The translations under genes were made by a program, and so were the position numbers. DNA of 64,000 bases from positions 3,100,001-3,164,000 of the forward strand of contig NZ_CP009754.1 in NCBI RefSeq assembly GCF_000772045.1. The letters are read 5' to 3'. Each line of letters starts with the position of its first letter. Positions within the stretch are counted from its first letter, which is position 1. Origin of the DNA: Streptomyces sp. CCM_MD2014 (GTDB lineage Bacteria > Actinomycetota > Actinomycetes > Streptomycetales > Streptomycetaceae). The notes beneath the pieces are model-generated. The model was not told where the DNA came from, did not search any database, and saw only the letters and a program-made list of their open reading frames with translations. Below, in pieces: positions 8,823-14,881 of this stretch.

Positions 8823-8864
8823 CACCTGTCAGCTGTCAGCTGTCAGCTGTCAGCTGTCAGCTGT
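8823..8864. repeat. Tandem 7-bp repeat (CAGCTGT)n
   Basis: Five perfect copies of CAGCTGT preceded by one imperfect copy, ending five bases from the stop codon of the DUF3152 gene. Each unit contains the palindrome CAGCTG, so the array can fold on either strand. It lies between that gene and the glycosyltransferase cluster. Confidence 0.95.
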
Positions 8865-8868
8865 CCGG

Positions 8869-10404
8869 TCACCCGTTCGGGAAGGCCCAGGGGTTCGGGC
8901 GGCAGTCGATTCCGTCGTGGTCGATGAATTTCGTCTGCTGCTGCATGACCGGGGCGAGTTCGCCGTCCTTGTCGCAGGTGACATGGTTGAAGCCGATCCG
9001 GTGACCGACCTCGTGGTTGATCAGCATCTGGCGGTACGCGTGGATCGCGTCACCGTAGGGCTTGGCGCCCTGCGCCCACCGGTAGGCGTTGATCATCACC
9101 CGCTCGGTGGCGGCCGAGTCGCAGGACACGTTGTCCACGGTGGTGTCCAGGCCGGACTTGGCGCACCACTCGGCGGTGGTTCCGGGGCTGGCCAGCGTGA
9201 TGACGAAGTCGGGCTGCCCCGACTCGATGCGCTCGAAGGTGCGGGCGCCGTTGTGGGACCAGCTCCGGTCGTCGTTGAGCGTCTTGCGCACCGCCTCGGC
9301 GAAGAGTTCGCCGTCGAGGCCGAGCCCCTGCTCCACGTCCACGCGATAGGTGTACTTCTGCCCCTTCCCGGTCCCCTTGGCTATGCCCGGGATCGCGTCG
9401 AACTTCCCCGAGCCCTTGAGCGTGGCGCCGAGCGGGTACGTCCGGCCCATCTTCTGTTCGTACGTCAGCGGCTTCGCCGACGCGGACGCGGAGGGCGTCG
9501 GCCGTTCGTCGTCCCGTGACGCGGGGTCGTGGGCGCCCCGGGCCTGTTCGGCGGCGGAGTGTGAGCGCGCGTCGTCCCCGTCCGACCCGTCGGCCACCTG
9601 GCCGGCCACGACGACGGCCAGCACGGTGGTGACGGCGGCCGCCGCGATACCGGTGAAGGTCCGGCCCTTGGCGCCCTTGGCCGGTGCGGGCTCACCCGCG
9701 GGCGACGGGTCGTCGGCACCGTCGGGGACACCGCCGCCCCCGCCACCGAGCCCGACGGCGCCCGCGTCGGCAGCGCTCCAGTCGGTGACGGAGGCATACG
9801 GGTCGGCGGGCGGCTCGGGGGTACGACGCGCGGGGCGGGCCGCGAAGACGTCGTCGCCCTCGTCGAAGGCGTCGAGGTAGTCCTGCCGGGGCCCTGCCTG
9901 GGGCGCCTGCCGCTGCCGCGGGAAGGGAGCCGGCGGTACGGACGGCCCTTGCGGCGACGACGGCGCGAAGGAGCCGGGGGCGGCGGTGTGCGGTCCCGTC
10001 CCGGTTCCGGGTCCCGGACCGGTCCGGCCGCCCAACTCGCCCCAGCCTCCCCCCGGTTCACGCTGCTCGGGGTGGCCACCCCGGACCCGAGGCACGCCCT
10101 GCGCCGGGGTGCCGTCGGGGTACCTGGGTACGCCGCGGGCGGGCGTACCGTCGGGAAACCTCGCATGCGGTTCCTGCGCCCCGCGGGGCCCGTGGGACGC
10201 ATACGGCTCTTGGGCCCCGTAAGGCTCGTGCGCCCCATACGGCTCGTGCGCCCCATAAGGCTCCCGCGGCCCGCGCGGTTGCTGCGGAGTCCCGTCCGCC
10301 GGGCGCCGCGGGTCAGCTGCCCGCGCGGCCCGGTCCGGGCGTGTTGCGGCGTCGTCCGCGGCGTCGGCCTTGGGGGCGGGCCCGCGACGGCTGTGGCGTC
10401 CCAC
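8869..10404 (-). CDS. DUF3152 protein with metzincin-like zinc motif, membrane-anchored
   Basis: 511 residues. A long Pro/Gly/Glu-rich cytosolic N-terminus contains tandem PYGAHE repeats. One transmembrane helix (about 255-275) is followed by an extracytoplasmic DUF3152 domain. Near the C-terminus HEVGHRIGFNH fits HExxHxxGxxH, and PVM about 20 residues later could be the Met-turn of a metzincin protease; conserved cysteines flank it. The GTG start has AGGAGG twelve bases upstream, overlapping the end of the preceding hydrolase gene, so the two form an operon with an 8-nt gap. An anchored extracellular zinc protease is inferred. The mycobacterial counterpart neighbours moeB1/moeZ. Confidence 0.88.
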   Translation of the reverse strand: MGRHSRRGPAPKADAADDAATRPDRAARAADPRRPADGTPQQPRGPREPYGAHEPYGAHEPYGAQEPYASHGPRGAQEPHARFPDGTPARGVPRYPDGTPAQGVPRVRGGHPEQREPGGGWGELGGRTGPGPGTGTGPHTAAPGSFAPSSPQGPSVPPAPFPRQRQAPQAGPRQDYLDAFDEGDDVFAARPARRTPEPPADPYASVTDWSAADAGAVGLGGGGGGVPDGADDPSPAGEPAPAKGAKGRTFTGIAAAAVTTVLAVVVAGQVADGSDGDDARSHSAAEQARGAHDPASRDDERPTPSASASAKPLTYEQKMGRTYPLGATLKGSGKFDAIPGIAKGTGKGQKYTYRVDVEQGLGLDGELFAEAVRKTLNDDRSWSHNGARTFERIESGQPDFVITLASPGTTAEWCAKSGLDTTVDNVSCDSAATERVMINAYRWAQGAKPYGDAIHAYRQMLINHEVGHRIGFNHVTCDKDGELAPVMQQQTKFIDHDGIDCRPNPWAFPNG

Positions 10405-10412
10405 GTCGCGCC

Positions 10413-11489
10413 TCAGCCTCCTGTGGTCTGGTTGGCGGGCTCGCCGTCGACGGCCCCGTCGGTCCTCTCGTCACCCGTCGGATTCCCGCTGTCCACGGCA
10501 CCCGGGCCATCCGTGGCGTCCACGGTGGGCGCGGCGGCCTCGGTGTCCGCGAGGAGTTCACGGAACGCCGTGGCCACGGCCTCCGGATACTCCATCATCG
10601 CCACGTGTCCCGCGTCCGGCAGGGTCAGCAGCCGGGAGTCGCGGAAGGCGCGGGCAGCCCGCTGGGCCATGCGGTAGCCGACGAGTTGGTCGCGTCCACC
10701 GTAGACCAGGAGCGTGGGTGCGAGAACCCGCTCGGCCTGTCGCCACAGTCCTTGCTGGCCGCCGACCGTGTACGCGTTGACGATCCCGCGTGCGGAACGC
10801 GCCATCGCGTCCCAGAAGTACGGCAGCCGCAGCCGCCGCTCCATTTCCTCCACGGCGTTGCGGAAGCCTTCCGGCGTCACCCGCCCCGGGTCGCCGTAGC
10901 AGAGCGCCGTCACACCGCGGACCCGCTGCTCGGCCGTCCACTCGCGGGTGAGCCGGTTGAACAGCCGCACCACCCCCGGCAGTGCCAGCAGCCCCGTCGG
11001 CACGGCGCTGCGCTGCACCCGGATCTCCGGCAGGGCGGGCGAGACGAGCGTCAGCGTCCGCACCAGGTCGGGCCGTGCCGCGGCGACGCGGGTGGCCACG
11101 GCGCCGCCGAGCGAGTTCCCGAAGAGGTGCACGGGGCCGCGTCCGGCCGCGTCGAGATGGCGGACGACCGCGCGCGCGTGGCCGGTGATCGAGTAGTCGC
11201 CGTCGTCCGGTGGCGGGGAGTCGCCGAATCCGGGCAGGTCGAGGGCCTCGCTGTCGACGACGCCGTCCAGCAGCGGCATGAGCGCGGACCAGTTCTGCGA
11301 GGAGCCGCCGAGACCGTGGACGTAGAGGGCCGGCGGCAGCCCTTCCCGAGCGGGCGGTCTCGACCGCACCGTCAGGGTGATCCCGGGAAGGCGGACCGAC
11401 CTGAGCCGCTCCCCGTCCGCGACCCTGACGGCCGCGACCTTCGGCAGCACGTTGGCGGGCGGCACGGGCGGCGGCTCGGTCGAAGGCAT
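10413..11489 (-). CDS. Alpha/beta hydrolase
   Basis: 358-residue alpha/beta-hydrolase fold enzyme. HGLGGSSQNW provides the oxyanion loop, GNSLGG the nucleophile elbow (Ser about 145), and DAGHVAMME the catalytic histidine (about 300). An acidic, Pro/Thr-rich tail of about 45 residues follows the domain. No signal peptide is visible, so it is probably cytosolic. Esterase, lipase or C-C hydrolase activity cannot be resolved. Its stop is 8 nt before the DUF3152 gene, indicating co-transcription. Confidence 0.88.
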   Translation of the reverse strand: MPSTEPPPVPPANVLPKVAAVRVADGERLRSVRLPGITLTVRSRPPAREGLPPALYVHGLGGSSQNWSALMPLLDGVVDSEALDLPGFGDSPPPDDGDYSITGHARAVVRHLDAAGRGPVHLFGNSLGGAVATRVAAARPDLVRTLTLVSPALPEIRVQRSAVPTGLLALPGVVRLFNRLTREWTAEQRVRGVTALCYGDPGRVTPEGFRNAVEEMERRLRLPYFWDAMARSARGIVNAYTVGGQQGLWRQAERVLAPTLLVYGGRDQLVGYRMAQRAARAFRDSRLLTLPDAGHVAMMEYPEAVATAFRELLADTEAAAPTVDATDGPGAVDSGNPTGDERTDGAVDGEPANQTTGG

Positions 11490-11562
11490 GCGGCAATGTT
11501 ACGAGACGATCACGCAGTGGCTCATGTGTTCGCCGTCACAGGCGGCACCGCGACGGCGCACA

Positions 11563-11678
11563 GACCGGGCACGGACGCGGTACGGACCGGGCACGGACGC
11601 GGTACGGACGGGTACGGACGGGTACGCACCCCGGGCGACGCACGACGTCCGGACACCGGGCGACGCATGGCGTCCGGA
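11563..11678. repeat. Nested tandem repeats in intergenic region
   Basis: Two perfect adjacent 22-bp copies (11563-11584 and 11585-11606), then two 10-bp copies of GACGGGTACG (11607-11626), then two diverged 25-27-bp copies sharing ACCCCGGGCGACGCA-type sequence (11627-11653 and 11654-11678). It lies between a leftward hydrolase gene and a rightward small gene, so it occupies a divergent promoter region. Confidence 0.85.
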
Positions 11679-11760
11679 TCGGGTGTCTCCTACGCTCGTG
11701 AAGTGGGCACCCGCGTGTGGCCCCTGCACCCCAGGGACGTTCATAGGAAGGGAGCCCAGG

Positions 11761-11982
11761 ATGACCGTCGACCCGACCGACCCCGAGACCTTCGACGACG
11801 AGGCACCGGAAGCGGAGGAACGCGGCGTGGAGGCACCCGACGCCGACACGGCCGAGCAGCGGGCAGCCGTCGGACACGAGCGCGACGAACCGCTGACGGG
11901 CGTCGAGCCTGACCGCGCCAACGAGGCCGACCTGGCCGAGCAGGCCCGGGTCGTCTCGCAGGACGAGGACGACTACCGCTGA
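11761..11982 (+). CDS. Small acidic hypothetical protein
   Basis: 73 residues, strongly acidic (runs of Asp and Glu), with no hydrophobic segment and no cysteine; probably an unstructured cytosolic protein. The ATG is preceded by an AGGAAGGGAG ribosome binding site. The coding sequence ends in DEDDYR. Small acidic proteins of this type are common in Streptomyces, but I know no function. It stands alone between repeat-rich DNA and the TetR gene. Confidence 0.7.
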   Translation: MTVDPTDPETFDDEAPEAEERGVEAPDADTAEQRAAVGHERDEPLTGVEPDRANEADLAEQARVVSQDEDDYR

Positions 11983-12180
11983 GAGGAGCCTCGCCGGACG
12001 GTCGTCGGACAGCGAGGGAGGCCGATCTTTGCCCGGCCTGAGCCCTTTTGAAACCTGTTGTGCGGCTTTCGCCACCGTCCGGTCCGTGAAATTCTGCGCT
12101 CGCAGCACCCACACCACGGTTACCGAAAAGTACGATGTCGACGCGGCGCACACCGCACGAGGACGACTATGGGAGGCGGC

Positions 12181-12822
12181 GTGACAGCCATCGAGCAGAC
12201 AGAGGCGGTACGCCCGCGGGGCACACGCCTTCCCCGCCGAGCCCGACGCAACCAGCTGCTGGGCGCCGCACAGGAAGTGTTCGTCGCCCAGGGTTACCAC
12301 GCGGCCGCGATGGACGACATCGCCGAGCGCGCAGGCGTCAGCAAGCCGGTGCTCTACCAGCACTTCCCCGGCAAGCTGGACCTCTACCTCGCCCTGCTGG
12401 ACCAGCACTGCGAGGCGCTGATCCAGTCCGTGCGCGGCGCGCTCGCGTCGACCTCCGACAACAAGCAGCGCGTCCGGGCGACGATGGACGCGTACTTCGC
12501 GTACGTCGAGGACGACGGCGGCGCCTTCCGCCTGGTCTTCGAGTCGGACCTGACCAACGAGCCCGCCGTGCGCGAGCGCGTGGACAAGGTCACCAACGAG
12601 TGCGCCGAGGCGATCTGCGACGTCATCGCCGAGGACACCGGTCTCTCGCGCGCGGAGTCGATGCTGCTCGCCTCGGGGCTGGGCGGCCTCGCGCAGGTGG
12701 TGGCGCGTTCCTGGCTGCACAGCGACCGCAGTGTCCCCCGCGACCAGGCGGTCCAGCTGCTGACCTCGCTGGCCTGGCGGGGCATCGCGGGCTTCCCGCT
12801 GCACGGCACCGAGCAGCACTGA
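12181..12822 (+). CDS. TetR family transcriptional regulator
   Basis: 213 residues. The N-terminal helix-turn-helix contains AAQEVFVAQGYHAAAMDDIA and ERAGVSKPVLYQHFPGK, the TetR signature, at about residues 20-65. The C-terminal ligand-binding domain has no recognisable specificity. The GTG start was preferred because GGAGG lies five bases upstream; an ATG four codons earlier is possible. The neighbouring DUF3107 gene, ferritin-like gene and helicase keep the same order as mycobacterial Rv3208-Rv3211 (from memory), so this is a conserved actinobacterial regulator. Target genes unknown. Confidence 0.93.
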   Translation: MTAIEQTEAVRPRGTRLPRRARRNQLLGAAQEVFVAQGYHAAAMDDIAERAGVSKPVLYQHFPGKLDLYLALLDQHCEALIQSVRGALASTSDNKQRVRATMDAYFAYVEDDGGAFRLVFESDLTNEPAVRERVDKVTNECAEAICDVIAEDTGLSRAESMLLASGLGGLAQVVARSWLHSDRSVPRDQAVQLLTSLAWRGIAGFPLHGTEQH

Positions 12823-12963
12823 GCGCGGGGGACGGGTCCTGTTCCCGTCGGCTGTTCGCTCCTGGCGTTCTCCGGCGCAGCGTGTACGTCCCCTCACCGG
12901 GCTAATGTGTGCTGGTACGGCGCGGAAGATCGCGCACTCACTGACCGTCGGAGGGACATAGCC

Positions 12964-13191
12964 GTGGAGGTCAAGATCGGCGTGCAGCACGCGCCCCGCG
13001 AGATCGTTCTGGAGAGCGGTCAGAGCGCCGAGGAGGTCGAGCGCGTGGTGGGCGAGGCGCTGGCCGGCAAGTCGCAGCTGCTGAGCCTGGTGGACGAGCA
13101 CGGCCGCAAGGTCCTGGTGCCGGCCGACCGTCTCGCCTACGTCGAGATCGGTGAGCCGGCTCCGCGCAAGGTGGGCTTCGGCGCGCTGTAG
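12964..13191 (+). CDS. DUF3107 family protein
   Basis: 75-residue protein beginning MEVKIGVQHAPREIVLES, the pattern of the actinobacterial DUF3107 family (mycobacterial Rv3208A/TB9.4). It is predicted to be a small cytosolic alpha/beta protein; the ending ending VLVPADRLAYVEIG is family-typical. The GTG start has GGAGG nine bases upstream. It follows the TetR gene and precedes a very strong terminator. Function unknown. Confidence 0.88.
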   Translation: MEVKIGVQHAPREIVLESGQSAEEVERVVGEALAGKSQLLSLVDEHGRKVLVPADRLAYVEIGEPAPRKVGFGAL

Positions 13192-13208
13192 TCGGCGAGG
13201 CGGACGAC

Positions 13209-13270
13209 GAACGCGAACGCGGGCGGGGCCCGGCGGAGATCTCCGCCGGGCCCCGCCCGCGTTCGCGTTC
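13209..13270. terminator. 62-bp perfect palindrome, strong terminator
   Basis: Two 31-nt arms are perfectly complementary with no spacer, centred on GGAGATCTCC, starting 17 nt after the DUF3107 stop. It should form an extremely stable hairpin and end transcription of the TetR/DUF3107 unit. Confidence 0.85.
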
Positions 13271-13396
13271 CCGTACCCACTCCGGTTCACGGACCGGGCA
13301 CAGTTCACCCACAGGGGGAGGATTGTGTTCCGCAGGTCAGGGGTAAGTCGGCTGTGACCGTTTGGGGCAGGCCGGCCATGTGGGAGGGACCCCGAC

Positions 13397-13666
13397 ATGC
13401 TCTTGGAAGCGCTCAGCGCCGCAATCCTCGGCCTCGCCCTGGCATGGGCCGCCGCGCACCGTCTGCCCCACCGCCTGCCCGCCCGCCTCCTGGTCCTGCC
13501 GACCGGCGTCGCCGGGGCCCTCTTCGGGGCGTTCGTGACGCACACCGCCCTGGGCGCCGGAGGCTTCCTGCTGGTCCTCCTGGGTTCGGCGACGCTCTGC
13601 GCGGCCTCGCTGTCTTTGCTGCTGCGCCCGGCGGGCAGACTCCGCCGCAGCTCGGCGACCGTCTGA
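13397..13666 (+). CDS. Small two- or three-helix membrane protein
   Basis: 89 residues, almost entirely hydrophobic apart from a His/Arg-rich loop near residue 22-30 and a basic C-terminus, giving about three membrane segments. The ATG is preceded by GGGAGGG. It lies convergent to the ferritin-like gene with a 43-nt gap. In position it corresponds to the small membrane protein between DUF3107 and the ferritin-like gene of other actinobacteria. Function unknown. Confidence 0.75.
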   Translation: MLLEALSAAILGLALAWAAAHRLPHRLPARLLVLPTGVAGALFGAFVTHTALGAGGFLLVLLGSATLCAASLSLLLRPAGRLRRSSATV

Positions 13667-13709
13667 CGCAGCCGCCGCGGCGAATCGAGGCCCCCGGCTC
13701 GACAGAGGG

Positions 13710-14492
13710 TCAGGCGGCCAGCCCCAGCGCCGCCATCCGCTTCGTGTGCGCCTCGGTGATCCGGGAGAACATCTTGCCGACCTCCGCCAGGTCGAAGCCG
13801 TCCGCGACGCCGCCCACGAGCATCGTCGACAGCGCGTCCCGGTCGGCCACCACCCGCTGGGACTGCGAGAGCGCCTCCCCCATCAGCCGCCGTGCCCACA
13901 GCGCGAGCCGCCCGCCCACGCGCGGGTCGGCGTCGATCGCCGCGCGCACCTTCTCCACGGCGAAACCGGCGTGCCCGGTGTCGTCGAGCACGGCGAGGAC
14001 CAGCTCGCGGGTGTCCGTGTCGAGGCGGGCGGCGACCTCGCGGTAGAAGTCGCTGGCGATGGAGTCGCCGACGTAGGCCTTGACGAGCCCCTCGAGCCAG
14101 TCGGAGGGGTCGGTCTGCTTGTGGAAGCCGTCGTAGGCTGCCACGAACGGCTCCATGGCTCCCGTCGGCTCCTCGCCGATCTCGGCCAGCCGGTCGCGCA
14201 GCCGCTCGAAGTGGTGGAACTCCGCGGACGCCATCTTCGCCAGCTCCGCCTTGTCCGCCAGCGTGGGCGCCAGCTTGGCGTCCTCCGCGAGCCGCTCGAA
14301 CGCCGCCAGCTCGCCGTACGCGAGCGCGCCGAGCAGGTCCACGACCGCGGCGCGGTACTGCGGGTCGGCCGCGGCCGACTCCCAGTCGCGGGTGGCGACC
14401 GGGGCGGTTCCGGCCGTACCGGCGGTTGCAGCGGTCTCGGTGGGTGCGTCTGCGGCGGTGCCAGGCTTGTCAGAGCTCGTCATGCAGCGCAC
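13710..14492 (-). CDS. Ferritin-like/MiaE-type hydroxylase-fold protein
   Basis: 260 residues. After an Ala/Thr-rich N-terminus of about 35 residues, helices carry iron-ligand-like motifs: GELAAFERL, AEFHHFERL and DDTGHAGF. The pattern resembles the diiron tRNA-(ms2io6A)-hydroxylase MiaE superfamily, which uses a four-helix bundle. Start chosen at GTG because GAGGAG lies nine bases upstream; an ATG three codons later lacks a site. Divergent from the helicase gene, as in Mycobacterium (Rv3210c/Rv3211, from memory). Whether it hydroxylates tRNA or has another oxygenase or iron role is not resolved. Confidence 0.83.
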   Translation of the reverse strand: MRCMTSSDKPGTAADAPTETAATAGTAGTAPVATRDWESAAADPQYRAAVVDLLGALAYGELAAFERLAEDAKLAPTLADKAELAKMASAEFHHFERLRDRLAEIGEEPTGAMEPFVAAYDGFHKQTDPSDWLEGLVKAYVGDSIASDFYREVAARLDTDTRELVLAVLDDTGHAGFAVEKVRAAIDADPRVGGRLALWARRLMGEALSQSQRVVADRDALSTMLVGGVADGFDLAEVGKMFSRITEAHTKRMAALGLAA

Positions 14493-14881
14493 AATAGCCC
14501 GCTCCTCGGCGATGGTAAGGCCCTGGTCAGTCAGTGTGACGACGACTACGTGAGCAAATCGGCCATCGCATGTGCGGGAATCCGGGGTATGGTGGTAATG
14601 CGCCTGCCGAGTATGTGACGTACGGGTACGTGACATCGTCGTCGGGCCGCACGCATGAGGATGCCCGGTCGGTGGCCCGATCGGCTCCGACCCGACAGCC
14701 CTCCTGCCGTACGACGAACTGCGTACGGAGCCCGGAGGGGGACCCTCAGTGGTACGAGCGCTGGAGCGTCGACAGAGGTCCCGTGTCCTACGGCTCACCC
14801 GTAAGGCAGCCGACGTCCCCGACACGGTCCGGCACGACCCGCGCGCTCGCCTCGCACCACGTACACAGAAGAGGCAGCACC
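14493..14881 (+). promoter_or_regulatory. 389-nt divergent intergenic region and structured helicase leader
   Basis: No gene seen. It contains the palindrome ACGTAC-GG-GTACGT (14618-14631) and a hairpin with CCGTACG (14707-14713) pairing with CGTACGG (14722-14728), flanked by a second pairing CCTCC/GGAGG. An AAGAGG ribosome binding site ends at 14874. Such a long structured leader suits a cold- or autoregulated RNA helicase mRNA. I could not assign -10 and -35 boxes. Confidence 0.45.
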
